64,000 nt of DNA from NCBI GenBank assembly GCA_030424595.1, contig JAUHWG010000020.1, forward strand, positions 124,001-188,000, read 5' to 3'. Within the stretch, counting starts at the first letter, position 1; every line of letters starts with the position of its first letter. Shown piece by piece: positions 19,237-27,305 of the stretch. The notes under the pieces were generated by a model that saw nothing but the letters and a program-made list of their open reading frames with translations, ran no database searches and was not told where the DNA came from. A program made the translations under genes and the position numbers. Source of the stretch: Polyangia bacterium (GTDB taxonomy: Bacteria; Myxococcota_A; Polyangia; Nannocystales; Nannocystaceae).

Positions 19237-20037
19237 TCAGAAGCGGAAGAGGCCGCCCTGCGGCGCCGACATCGACTGGCCGCGGATCGTCCCGAGCTCC
19301 GGATCGATCCCCGAATCGCGCGTCAGCAGCACCCCCGCGGTGACCCCTCCGGCGATGACCAACGCGCCGCCGATCAGCACCCCCCAAAACCATCCGCGGC
19401 GTGCGAGCGGCTTCTTGTCGGTCTCCTCCGCGGTCTCCGGCTTCTCCACAGGCTCGACGGGCGTCGACTCGACCGGATCCGGCTCAGGGCCGGGCTCCTC
19501 GATCGGACCCTCGACCGGAGCCTCGACCGCCGTCGCCTCGGCGAGGTGTGCCTCAACCTCGGCGACCGCGGCCTCTGCCTCGTCGATCTCGGCCTGCTCT
19601 CGCCCCTCCTCCTGGAGGAACTTGACGTAGTTCTTGAAGAGCGTCCTCGCCTTGCGAAGATGGTTGATATCGTCGCTCTGCGCGTACCACTCGGCGTAGG
19701 ACTGGCCGATGTTGTAGAGGAGCTCAGGCCGATCTGCGAGGCTGTAGGAGCGCTCGAAGGCGCTGACCGCCTCGGCGAAGTTGCCGAGCGCGTAGGCCTG
19801 CGACCCCTCGTGATAGGCCTCCTGCGCGGCCTTGAGCGGATCCTCGGGGGAGGGCGCCCCTGCGCCGGCCTCGGGCGCGGCCTCTCCGGCCGCCGCCAAG
19901 CGCAGGCCCACCTGCCAGGGGGAGGCCGACGCGAGCCCAGGCGCGAGGATGAAGAAGGCCCCGAAGGCGACGCCACAGGCGATCACCGGCGGATCGCAGC
20001 GTCCTCGTAAGCCCTTTGCTCCTCGCACAGCCGCCAT
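19237..20037 (-). CDS. Exported TPR protein with C-terminal membrane anchor (266 aa)
   Basis: An N-terminal hydrophobic segment (ACGVAFGAFFILAPGLASA) acts as signal peptide or anchor. Residues 65-130 form TPR-like helix pairs (AAQEAYHEGSQAYALGNFAEA, ELLYNIGQSYAEW), with a charged helix after them. A roughly 45-residue Pro/Glu/Val-rich spacer precedes a second hydrophobic segment (WFWGVLIGGALVIAGGVTAG) near residue 225, and a short tail follows. This outline (signal, TPR, PE-rich stalk, C-terminal span) is common in myxobacterial exported proteins of unknown role. The gene stands alone. Confidence 0.8.
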   Translation of the reverse strand: MAAVRGAKGLRGRCDPPVIACGVAFGAFFILAPGLASASPWQVGLRLAAAGEAAPEAGAGAPSPEDPLKAAQEAYHEGSQAYALGNFAEAVSAFERSYSLADRPELLYNIGQSYAEWYAQSDDINHLRKARTLFKNYVKFLQEEGREQAEIDEAEAAVAEVEAHLAEATAVEAPVEGPIEEPGPEPDPVESTPVEPVEKPETAEETDKKPLARRGWFWGVLIGGALVIAGGVTAGVLLTRDSGIDPELGTIRGQSMSAPQGGLFRF

Positions 20038-20159
20038 TCTACCCTCCTCTGGCCTTCTTGGTCTGCATCATGCCCACGCTGCCTGGACAGGTCTTCCCGG
20101 GGCGGCCTGCTCGTGCGGCCTGAGCCTACGCTGCCCCTGCTGAGCGCCTGAAGCTGTCC

Positions 20160-20267
20160 GACCTGCATGCCCGACCTGCATGCCCGACCTGCATGCCCGA
20201 CCTGCATGCCCGACCTGCATACCCGGCCTGCCCGACCTGCCCGGACCTGCATGCCCGGCCTGCCTGG
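20160..20267. repeat. Tandem 13-bp repeat containing GCATGC
   Basis: The unit CGACCTGCATGCC is repeated four times exactly, then once with one change, and decays rightward into shortened CGGCCTGCC/CGACCTGCC forms before one more near-full unit. It lies between the 5' end of the TPR gene and the 3' end of ychF, in sequence without a supported gene. Confidence 0.85.
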
Positions 20268-20298
20268 CGACGCAGTGTCGCCCGACCCTGCCTAGGCC

Positions 20299-21399
20299 TC
20301 AGACGTTGAAGCGGAAGTGCATCACGTCGCCGTCGTCGACGACGTACTCCTTGCCCTCGACCCGGAGCTGCCCCTTCGACCGCACTGCGGCCTCCGAGCC
20401 GAGCTCGACGAGGACCTTCCAGCCCATCACCTCGGCGCGGATAAATCCGCGCTCGAAGTCGGTGTGGATCTTGCCGGCCGCCTGCGGCGCCTTGGAGCCC
20501 TCGGTGATCGTCCAGGCCCGGACCTCCTTGGGCCCCGCGGTGAAGAACGTGATCAGGTGGAGGAGCGAGTAGGCGCGACGGATGAGCCGCGCGAGCCCCG
20601 GTTCGGTCGCGCCGATCCCCTCCAGGAACTCATCGCGCTCCTCCGCCGAGAGACCGGCGATCTCCGCCTCGATCGCCGCCGAGATGACGACGACCTCCGA
20701 GCCCTCCGCGGCCGCGTGGGCCAGCAGCGGCTGGACGAGCGGGTTGTCCGTCCCCTCGCCGAGCGCGTCCTCGGCGACGTTCGCCGCGTAGAGCACAGGC
20801 TTAGAGGTGAGCAGGGCGAGGGGATCCAGGATCTCGTGGTCCGCCTCGTCGAGCTCCATCGCCCGGACCAAGCGGCCCTCGCCGAAGCCCTCGAGGACCT
20901 TCTCGCAGGTGATCAAGGCCTGCTTCTCGACCTTGTCGCCGCTCTTGGCGTTCTTGCGCGCCTTCGCCAGCCGAGTCTCCACCGACTGCATGTCGCGGAG
21001 GATGAGCTCGGTGTTGATCACCTCGACGTCGCCGAGCGGGTCGACCTTGCCGCTCACGTGGACGATGTTGTCGTCCTCAAAGCAGCGGACCACGTGGACG
21101 ATCGCGTCGACGCTGCGGATGTGGCTGAGGAACTTGTTGCCGAGCCCCTCCCCCTCGCTGGCGCCCTTGACCAAGCCGGCGATGTCGACAAACTCGACGG
21201 TCGTCGGCAGGATCTTCTCCGGCTTGGTGACCTTCGCCAGGGCGTCGAGCCGCGGATCGGGGACCGCGACCATGCCGACGTTCGGCTCGATCGTGCAAAA
21301 CGGATAATTTGCCGACTGTGCGCCCGCGTCCGAGAGGGCGTTGAAGAGGGTGGACTTGCCGACGTTGGGGAGGCCGACGATGCCTACTGCGAGGGCCAT
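20299..21399 (-). CDS. ychF: Redox-regulated ATPase/GTPase YchF (Obg family)
   Basis: Universally conserved P-loop NTPase of the Obg-HflX group that binds ribosomes and prefers ATP. G1 is GLPNVGKST, switch and G3 are VEFVDIAGLVKGASEGEGLG (DxxG), and the G4 position reads NVAE rather than NKxD, the known reason YchF prefers ATP. The C-terminal TGS domain ends with DGDVMHFRFNV. I start at 21399 (MALAVGIVGLP), giving 366 residues, the family length; seven upstream codons from 21420 are unlikely to be used. It is monocistronic and leftward, followed by the 13-bp repeats. Confidence 0.97.
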   Translation of the reverse strand: MALAVGIVGLPNVGKSTLFNALSDAGAQSANYPFCTIEPNVGMVAVPDPRLDALAKVTKPEKILPTTVEFVDIAGLVKGASEGEGLGNKFLSHIRSVDAIVHVVRCFEDDNIVHVSGKVDPLGDVEVINTELILRDMQSVETRLAKARKNAKSGDKVEKQALITCEKVLEGFGEGRLVRAMELDEADHEILDPLALLTSKPVLYAANVAEDALGEGTDNPLVQPLLAHAAAEGSEVVVISAAIEAEIAGLSAEERDEFLEGIGATEPGLARLIRRAYSLLHLITFFTAGPKEVRAWTITEGSKAPQAAGKIHTDFERGFIRAEVMGWKVLVELGSEAAVRSKGQLRVEGKEYVVDDGDVMHFRFNV

Positions 21400-21475
21400 A
21401 AGGCCCTGCGAGTAGCACACAACCCGGCCGTCAAGCGACCTCCGAATTGCCGTCGCCCCGGGCGGGGCGTCCTCA

Positions 21476-22234
21476 TCAGAAGCGGTACTCGACGATGAGC
21501 GGCAGGATCTCCATGCCGAGGAGGAACCGGGAGAAGCGCTCGGTCTCCTTGGCCAGCTCGCGCTTCTTGGAGCGGGTGAAACCGATCACCAGGTTGAGGT
21601 CGAGGCCGATCGCCAGATCCTCGAGGAGGAAGAGGCGGACCCCGCCGCCTCCGCGGGCGCTGAGGGACCAGCTGCTCTCCAGGGCCTGGAGGCGGGTGCC
21701 GCTGAGCTTGGGGTACTTCCACCAGCCTCCGCCGGCGCCGACCCGGGCGATCGGCACGAGCCAGGGGTACTCCTGGAGGTAGAACTTGTAGGCCCAGCCG
21801 GCCCAGGCGTCGATCCCCGCGACCGTCCCCTTGCCGCAGGTCGACGACGAGGCGCCGAGGCCACAGAAGGACTCGTTAAAGGTCCGGTAGTCGCCGCGGT
21901 CGAAGAGCGCCGCGACGCCGACGTAGGCCCAGTGCTGCTTGAAGAGCTGGCGGTCGTACTGAAAGCCGAGGCGGACCTTCGGCATGTAGTTGACGAAGCC
22001 GACCTGGAGCGGCATCAGCGCGGAGATCGCGTTGCCGCCGTAGACCCGCTCTGGGAGCTCGAAACCCGAGGACTGCGGCCCGTTGCCGCGGGCCGAGCCG
22101 GACGCTCCGTTGGTGCCGACCTGCCCGGAGGTCGAGAGGCCGGTCGCCGGCGCGGCGGCGGCCTCCTCCGCACTTGCGGCCACAGAGAAGGCGAAGAGGA
22201 GCGAGAGGGCGAGCTTTCCTGGGCGGGGGGTCAT
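21476..22234 (-). CDS. Probable outer-membrane beta-barrel protein (252 aa)
   Basis: A Sec signal peptide (KLALSLLFAFSVAASA) is followed by a low-complexity Gly/Ser stretch, then alternating amphipathic strands of about 9-11 residues rich in Tyr, Trp and Gly. The protein ends VEYRF, an aromatic C-terminal residue typical of Bam substrates. A Cys pair sits in a loop (FCGLGASSSTCGKG). The size suggests 8-10 strands. No function can be assigned. It is upstream of and divergent from the rhodanese gene. Confidence 0.75.
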   Translation of the reverse strand: MTPRPGKLALSLLFAFSVAASAEEAAAAPATGLSTSGQVGTNGASGSARGNGPQSSGFELPERVYGGNAISALMPLQVGFVNYMPKVRLGFQYDRQLFKQHWAYVGVAALFDRGDYRTFNESFCGLGASSSTCGKGTVAGIDAWAGWAYKFYLQEYPWLVPIARVGAGGGWWKYPKLSGTRLQALESSWSLSARGGGGVRLFLLEDLAIGLDLNLVIGFTRSKKRELAKETERFSRFLLGMEILPLIVEYRF

Positions 22235-22413
22235 CGATTTGCATCCTGACGCCGAACGACGCAGCTGCCCGGGACCGTAGCACCGGCCGGGAATAGGCCG
22301 AAAAAACCAAATGTTTCACGGCACAGCGACCGTCGCGGGCAGGTCCGGTGGACCTGCCCGAGCTCCCCTGCCGGGCGGGGCACGTCTGCGCCCGACAGCC
22401 CAGTGGGATCCCG

Positions 22414-22956
22414 ATGACGCCGAAGAACACCACACTCCAGCTCGCCGTCTCCTTCGGCATCGCCTGCGCCCTCGCGGCCCTGCACCTCGGGCTCCACCCC
22501 GACCTCCCCTGGGTCGCCCAGGAGCCCGAGGTGCTCCGCGCCTGTGAGCTGACCGAGGACCTCCCGGGCCCGAGGATCGACGTCGACAGGATCGACGACC
22601 AGCTCCCGCTCCTGCCGACGATCTCGGCGAGAGAGGCGTTGGAGCTGGTCGGCGCCGAGGGGATCACCTTTGTCGACGTCCGCGACCTGGGGAGCTTCCG
22701 CGGCGGTCATATCCCCGAGGCCCTCTGCCTCCCGGCCGCGGAGGCGCCGTCCCTCCTCGGCCAGGCCTCGCTGCCGATCGCCGCCGGCGACCGGATCATC
22801 ACCTACTGCGGCCAGGCCGACCCGAGCGACGCCGAGGACGTCGGCCTCCTCCTCCGCGACAGGCTCCAATGCGAGGACGTCCAGGTGCTCCGCGGCGGTT
22901 GGCCGCAGTGGCTCGCCGCCGGCGGCCCGTCGACCCAGGAGCCCGGTCGTGGTTGA
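22414..22956 (+). CDS. Membrane-anchored rhodanese-domain protein
   Basis: The start at 22414 gives MTPKNTTLQLAVSFG and one N-terminal hydrophobic anchor (residues 8-28). The rhodanese domain spans about residues 70-175: SAREALELVGAEGITFVDVRD, FRGGHIPEALCLP, the active-site loop ITYCGQADPSDAED with its nucleophilic Cys, and VQVLRGGWPQWLAAG. This is a periplasm-facing sulfurtransferase-type domain; the substrate is unknown. Its end overlaps by eight bases the GTG start of a MauE/DoxX-like membrane protein, so the two are coupled and probably work together in periplasmic thiol or sulfur chemistry. Confidence 0.85.
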   Translation: MTPKNTTLQLAVSFGIACALAALHLGLHPDLPWVAQEPEVLRACELTEDLPGPRIDVDRIDDQLPLLPTISAREALELVGAEGITFVDVRDLGSFRGGHIPEALCLPAAEAPSLLGQASLPIAAGDRIITYCGQADPSDAEDVGLLLRDRLQCEDVQVLRGGWPQWLAAGGPSTQEPGRG

Positions 22957-23425
22957 GCCCAACGCCCCCCGCCGACTCCCGGCGCTCATCGCCGTCGCAG
23001 CTCCGGCCGCGCGGCTCCTCGTCGCCGCGGTCTTCGTCGCCGCGGCGATCCCCAAGCTCCTCGACCCGCTGGCCTTCAGCGAGGCGATCAGTAACTACCG
23101 GGTCTTCCCCTACTGGTCGTGGAACGCGCTCGCCGCCCTGGTGCCGATGCTCGAGCTCGTCGCCGCGGCGATGCTCCTGTGCCGGAGCACACGCCGGGCC
23201 GGGGCGCTGCTCCTCGGCGGCCTCACGCTCGCCTTCATCGCCCTGATCGCCTCGGTGATCGTCCGCGGGGTCGACGTCGAGTGCGGCTGCTTCGGCCAGA
23301 GCTCAGCCCCGGAGAGCGTCGGCTGGCCGCTCCTCCTCCGCGATCTCCTCCTCCTCGCCGGGATCGCGGTCGCGAGCCTGCCCTCCGCGGCGCTCGGGGC
23401 CGACGCCGCGGCCGACTCCTGGTAA
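22949..23425 (+). CDS. MauE/DoxX-like integral membrane protein
   Basis: The GTG at 22949 is the only sensible start, since the longer frame overlaps the whole rhodanese gene. The 158-residue product has four hydrophobic segments, the family motif AAIPKLLDPLAFSEAISNY after the first, and VDVECGCFGQ with a CxC pair between the third and fourth. This is the pattern of MauE-like and DoxD/DoxX-like proteins, which are linked to periplasmic thiol oxidation and disulfide formation. The overlap with the rhodanese gene fits that role. Confidence 0.85.
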   Translation: MVEPNAPRRLPALIAVAAPAARLLVAAVFVAAAIPKLLDPLAFSEAISNYRVFPYWSWNALAALVPMLELVAAAMLLCRSTRRAGALLLGGLTLAFIALIASVIVRGVDVECGCFGQSSAPESVGWPLLLRDLLLLAGIAVASLPSAALGADAAADSW

Positions 23426-23457
23426 ACCGGAGCTCGTTCCGTGGTAGATCCGCGGGC

Positions 23458-24642
23458 ATGGACGCGACGCCCTATGTCCTCTCGATCGATCATCTCCTGA
23501 GCGAAGAGGAGCGGCTGACCTGGAGGGCCTCCCGTGAGTTCTGCGAGCGCCGGATCGCGCCGGTGATCGAGCGCCACTACGAGGCCGCGACCTTCCCCCG
23601 CGAGCTGATCCCCGAGTTCGCAGAGATGGGCTTTTTGGGCTCCTCGATCGAGGGCTACGGCTGCGCCGGCATGGGGCCGGTCGCCTACGGCCTGACGATG
23701 ATCGAGCTCGAGCGCCAGGACAGCGGCATCCGCTCGTTCTGCTCGGTCCAGTCGGCGCTGGCGATGTGGCCGATCTTCGCCTACGGCACCGACGAGCAGA
23801 AGGAGCGCTGGCTGCCGCCGATGGCCCGCGGCGAGAAGATCGGCTGCTTCGGCCTGACCGAGCCGAACTCCGGCTCCGACCCCGGGTCGATGCGGACCCA
23901 CGCGGTCCAGGACGGGCCCGGCGGCGACTACATCCTCAACGGCCAGAAGTTCTGGATCACCAACAGCCCCCTCGCCGACGTGTGCGTGGTCTGGGCCAAG
24001 ACCCTCGACCACGGCTCCGAGGCCCCCGTGATCCGCGGCTTCCTCGTCGAGCGCGGGATGAAGGGCCTCCAGACCCCCGAGACCAAGGGCAAGCTCAGCC
24101 TCCGCGCGTCGGTCACCGGCGAGATCGTCCTCGACGACGTCCGGGTGCCGGCGGCCAACCTCCTGCCGAAGGTCCGCGGGCTCAAGGGGCCGCTCGGTTG
24201 CCTGACCCAGGCCCGCTACGGCATCGGCTGGGGCGCGGTCGGGGCGGCGATGGGGGTCTACGAGCGAGCGCGGTCCTACACGATGGAGCGGGTCCAGTTC
24301 GGCCGGCCGATCGCCGGCTTTCAGCTCACCCAACAGAAGCTGGTCGAGCTCCACAACGAGATCGTCAAGGGGCTCCTCCTCGCCCACCACTGCGGCCGCC
24401 TCAAGGAGACCGGCTCGCTCAACCCGATCCAGGTGTCGATGCTCAAGCGTGACAACGTCCGGATGGCGCTGACCGCCGCCAGGACCGCGCGGGCGATGCT
24501 CGGCGGCAACGGGATCATGGGCGAGTATCAGATCATGCGGCCGCTGTGTAACCTCGAGACGGTCTTCACCTACGAGGGGACCCACGAGATCCACACGCTT
24601 GCGATCGGCCGGGCGCTGACCGGATTGAGCGCCTTCTCCTGA
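23458..24642 (+). CDS. gcdH: Glutaryl-CoA dehydrogenase
   Basis: FAD-dependent acyl-CoA dehydrogenase that oxidises and decarboxylates glutaryl-CoA to crotonyl-CoA in lysine/tryptophan degradation. The 394-residue protein shows the group signature CFGLTEPNSGSDPGSMRT, GFLVERGMKGLQTPETKGK, and TYEGTHEIHTLAIGRALTG, which carries the catalytic Glu. It also has the Arg-containing N-terminal region (IRSFCSVQSALAMWPI) found in glutaryl-CoA dehydrogenases rather than general acyl-CoA dehydrogenases. The start at 23458 is 33 bases after the MauE-like gene; the longer upstream frame is discarded because it overlaps that gene. Electrons would go to ETF. Confidence 0.9.
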   Translation: MDATPYVLSIDHLLSEEERLTWRASREFCERRIAPVIERHYEAATFPRELIPEFAEMGFLGSSIEGYGCAGMGPVAYGLTMIELERQDSGIRSFCSVQSALAMWPIFAYGTDEQKERWLPPMARGEKIGCFGLTEPNSGSDPGSMRTHAVQDGPGGDYILNGQKFWITNSPLADVCVVWAKTLDHGSEAPVIRGFLVERGMKGLQTPETKGKLSLRASVTGEIVLDDVRVPAANLLPKVRGLKGPLGCLTQARYGIGWGAVGAAMGVYERARSYTMERVQFGRPIAGFQLTQQKLVELHNEIVKGLLLAHHCGRLKETGSLNPIQVSMLKRDNVRMALTAARTARAMLGGNGIMGEYQIMRPLCNLETVFTYEGTHEIHTLAIGRALTGLSAFS

Positions 24643-24810
24643 CCGGCGGCGGGGCGTCCACAGCCCCCGGTGGCGGTCCTCAAGCGGCTCGATTTGGCAC
24701 GGCGTGCGCACCTCTCACCGGCCTCAAACGCGGCTCTACGACCATCCGTGAGGCAGTGCACGCGCTCGGCTGGGGTCGCGCGCCCGCGGGTTTTCCGCTA
24801 CGTTACGGCC

Positions 24811-25476
24811 ATGGTGCATCCGGTCCAGAGTGTGATCGAGTCGCTCTACTCCGCTGGCCGCTGCCCACGCCTCCACGTCAACGCGAGCCACGAAGACGTC
24901 GTCTGCCCGGACTTCATCCGCGAACAGTGGAAAGAGCGGCTGATCATCGACCTCGACGCCAGCTACCCGCTCGACCTGACCTTCGGCGAAGACGGGCTCT
25001 CCGCGGATCTCTCCTTCGGCGGCTACGTCACCCGCTGCGAATTCCCGTGGGAGGCGGTCTACATCGTCGCCGATCGAGCGACCGGCCGCGGCATCGTCCT
25101 CGACCGCAACATGCCCGAGTCCGTCCGGGCGCTCTTCCAGAAGTCGCGGGCCGAGAGCGCCAAGGCGAAGAGCCCTGAGCTGCGCCCCGTCAGCGGCGAC
25201 GATGACATCGCCGAAGGGGGCGACGATGAGCGGGTCGACACGACCGTGATCGAGGCCATCCCGACCGGGCCGACGCCCGAGGCCAAGGCCCCGCCGACGA
25301 CCAGGCCCAAGCCCAAGACCAAGCCCAAGACCGAGAGCCCCGCAGGCGTCGCCGCCAAGGCGGACCCTCCGGTCACCAAGCCCGCCGAGACCATGAGCGA
25401 GGCCCCGAGCACCGATGAGAAGCAAGTCCAGCGTCGACGGGCGGCCTTTCGCGTGATCGACGGTGGCGGCGCGTGA
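24811..25476 (+). CDS. sspB: SspB-like ClpXP adaptor
   Basis: The first 110 residues match the SspB substrate-binding fold in order: VIESLYSAGRCPRLHVNAS, VVCPDFIREQWKERLIIDL, SADLSFGGYVTRCEFPWEAV and IVADRATGRGIVLDRNMPE. A 90-residue Pro/Lys/Thr linker follows. The C-terminal tail RRRAAFRVIDGGGA resembles the short ClpX-docking tail that ends SspB proteins. SspB tethers ssrA-tagged or specific substrates to ClpXP. Start at 24811 (MVHPVQSV), 221 residues. The long linker and a four-residue extension past the docking core are departures from the enterobacterial protein. Confidence 0.85.
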   Translation: MVHPVQSVIESLYSAGRCPRLHVNASHEDVVCPDFIREQWKERLIIDLDASYPLDLTFGEDGLSADLSFGGYVTRCEFPWEAVYIVADRATGRGIVLDRNMPESVRALFQKSRAESAKAKSPELRPVSGDDDIAEGGDDERVDTTVIEAIPTGPTPEAKAPPTTRPKPKTKPKTESPAGVAAKADPPVTKPAETMSEAPSTDEKQVQRRRAAFRVIDGGGA

Positions 25477-25624
25477 GCCATCCTCGCCTTCGTACGCATC
25501 CTCTGCTTCCCACGCCTCCGACGCTCCACGCGCCTCGCACGTCGCGTACGCTTCGGCCACCTCTCTTCCTCTTCCGCCCGCAAGCGCCTCGCGTGTCCCC
25601 CCTGTCCCAGCTCGAGAGCCCGCT

Positions 25625-25918
25625 ATGAAGACCTTTGGCGTCGTCGCTCTCATCATCATCAGCTTCCTGACGCTGGTGTGGTTCTTCATGCTCCGCGCTC
25701 CCTCGCCCGAGGTCGTGTGTGAGCACATCGTCGCGATCTCCGTCGAGGAGGCGGGAGACCGCTCGCCGAACGCCGTCAACGCGCTCGTCGATCAGCTCCG
25801 CCTGACCTGCACCCGCGAGAAGCGGACCAAGCTCCGCCTCCGCGGCAAGTACCACTACGCCGAGTACGCCAAGTGCGTGATGCGTGCGAACACCCTCACC
25901 GAAGCGGAGGGATGCTAG
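25625..25918 (+). CDS. Small single-pass membrane protein (97 aa)
   Basis: ATG at 25625 opens MKTFGVVALIIISFLTLVWF, an N-terminal transmembrane anchor, followed by a 70-residue charged domain with three cysteines (VCEHI, LTCTRE, KCVMR). The domain probably faces the periplasm and could form disulfides. The stop at 25916-25918 is two bases before the tcdA start, indicating co-transcription, but no functional link is evident. Family not recognised. Confidence 0.7.
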   Translation: MKTFGVVALIIISFLTLVWFFMLRAPSPEVVCEHIVAISVEEAGDRSPNAVNALVDQLRLTCTREKRTKLRLRGKYHYAEYAKCVMRANTLTEAEGC

Positions 25919-25920
25919 CC

Positions 25921-26859
25921 ATGACCACCCAGACGATCGCCTTTGCCGACCTCCGTCGCTCCACGCCGACGATCCCCGACGCTGTCCAGCCTCAAGCTGC
26001 AATCCCGACCCCGAACGAGGCAGAGGCGGCGAGCGAGCCCTATCGCCTCCATCGGCGCTTCGACCGGATGGGCCGCCTGCTCGGCGATGACGGCATGTCT
26101 CGGCTCTTCCGCAGCCACGTCGTCGTCATCGGTATCGGCGGCGTCGGCTCCTGGGCGGCCGAGTCCCTCGCCCGCTCTGGCGTCGGTCGGATCTCGCTGG
26201 TCGACTTCGACCTCGTCTGCGTGACCAACGCGAACCGCCAGCTCCACGCCCTGAAGGGGACCACCGGCAAGCCCAAGGTCGAGGTGATGGCCGAGCGCCT
26301 GCGCCTCATCCACCCCAAGTGCGAAGTGGTCGCGGTCCGCGAGTTCTACAACGAGGGCAGCTCCGACAGGATCCTCTCCCCGGCGAGCGGCGCCCCGCCG
26401 GACCTCGTCATCGACGCGATCGACAACCTCGCCGCTAAGACCCACCTGATCGCGACCTGTCGCGCCCGCGGCATCCCCTTGATCATCTCCGGGGGCGCCT
26501 CGGGGCGGCTTGATCCGACCAAGATCCGCGAGTCCGATCTGACCCAGGTCCAGTCCGATCCGTTCATCGCCGCGACCCGGAAGATCCTGCGCCGGAGCCA
26601 CGACTTCCCGAAGGGCGACGGCGACTGGGGCCTGCGGACGATCCACTCCACGGAACGACCTGCCGCCCCGCGCGAGCTCGCCTACGACGGAGACGGGGGC
26701 TTCCAATGTGTCTGTCCGCAGGGACAGAATAGCCCCCACTCCTGTGAGCACCGCTCGGTGATCTACGGGACCGCCTCGTTCGTCACCGGCGCCTTCGGCC
26801 TCGCCTGCGCCGCCGCTGCCGTGCGCACCTTGATCGCCGCGCACACCGACCCGGTCTAG
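25921..26859 (+). CDS. tcdA: tRNA threonylcarbamoyladenosine dehydratase
   Basis: E1-like/ThiF-fold enzyme that uses ATP to cyclise t6A37 of ANN-decoding tRNAs to ct6A. The N-terminal 45 residues are a variable extension. YRLHRRFDRMGRLLG opens the conserved part, then VVVIGIGGVGSWAAESLARSG gives the nucleotide-binding fold, VDFDLVCVTNANRQLHAL the family block, and VIDAIDNLAAKTHLIATC the helix after it. Cysteines near CVCPQGQ and SCEHRSV are C-terminal. Length 312 residues. The ATG at 25921 sits two bases after the preceding small gene. The stop codon TAG lies in the end of repeat copy 3. Confidence 0.9.
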   Translation: MTTQTIAFADLRRSTPTIPDAVQPQAAIPTPNEAEAASEPYRLHRRFDRMGRLLGDDGMSRLFRSHVVVIGIGGVGSWAAESLARSGVGRISLVDFDLVCVTNANRQLHALKGTTGKPKVEVMAERLRLIHPKCEVVAVREFYNEGSSDRILSPASGAPPDLVIDAIDNLAAKTHLIATCRARGIPLIISGGASGRLDPTKIRESDLTQVQSDPFIAATRKILRRSHDFPKGDGDWGLRTIHSTERPAAPRELAYDGDGGFQCVCPQGQNSPHSCEHRSVIYGTASFVTGAFGLACAAAAVRTLIAAHTDPV

Positions 26860-27012
26860 GAGGCCGGGGCAAGAGCCGCCGCGCGGTCGCCAGCCCTCGC
26901 CGCGCCCCTCGGCTCCGGCGAAGCTCGCGGTTCGGCTCGGCACCGCGGCGTCCCGTCGAAGCCGAGAGGGCCGACGAGCGCGGCGTGAGAGCACGCGGGG
27001 ATTCACCGCGGA
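26856..27012. repeat. Dispersed stop-codon-linked inverted-repeat element, copy 3 (inverted)
   Basis: This copy is in the opposite orientation to copies 1, 2, 4 and 5: it holds GAAGCCGAGAGGGCC and GAGAGCACGCGGG, the complements of blocks in copy 4. It begins with CTAG at 26856-26859, whose TAG is the tcdA stop codon, followed by a GGGGCAAGAG block equivalent to the terminal repeat. The right end is approximate. Confidence 0.75.
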
Positions 27013-27305
27013 TCGGCGCGGCATCGACATGTCCGTGAGGACATCTTTCTCTCTCGCGCTGGCCGTCGACCGCGGCCCTTCATCGTCGTCCAGCCCCGGC
27101 CGAAGGGCCGCCTCCGCGGGCAGCCCCCCTGAGATGGCCGCGCCCGACCGCGGAGGAGCGCCCGGAGCGATCTCGATCCATCGCCTCTCGGTATCGCCCC
27201 CTACGGTCGCACTCGCGCGCCCCGTGTACTGATATCGCGCACGCCGCGTGCAATCGCGCGCGTTCGGCGCTTGCGCCCTGCGATCACGTTGATAGCGTCG
27301 CAGGG
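27013..27305. other. Intergenic region upstream of the PP2C gene
   Basis: A short rightward frame at 27029-27232 has low-complexity Ser/Arg/Pro composition and no ribosome-binding site, so it is not accepted. No promoter or hairpin of note was seen. Confidence 0.3.

Noticed and set aside
27029..27232. 67-codon rightward frame upstream of the PP2C gene
   Set aside because: Low-complexity composition and no ribosome-binding site.
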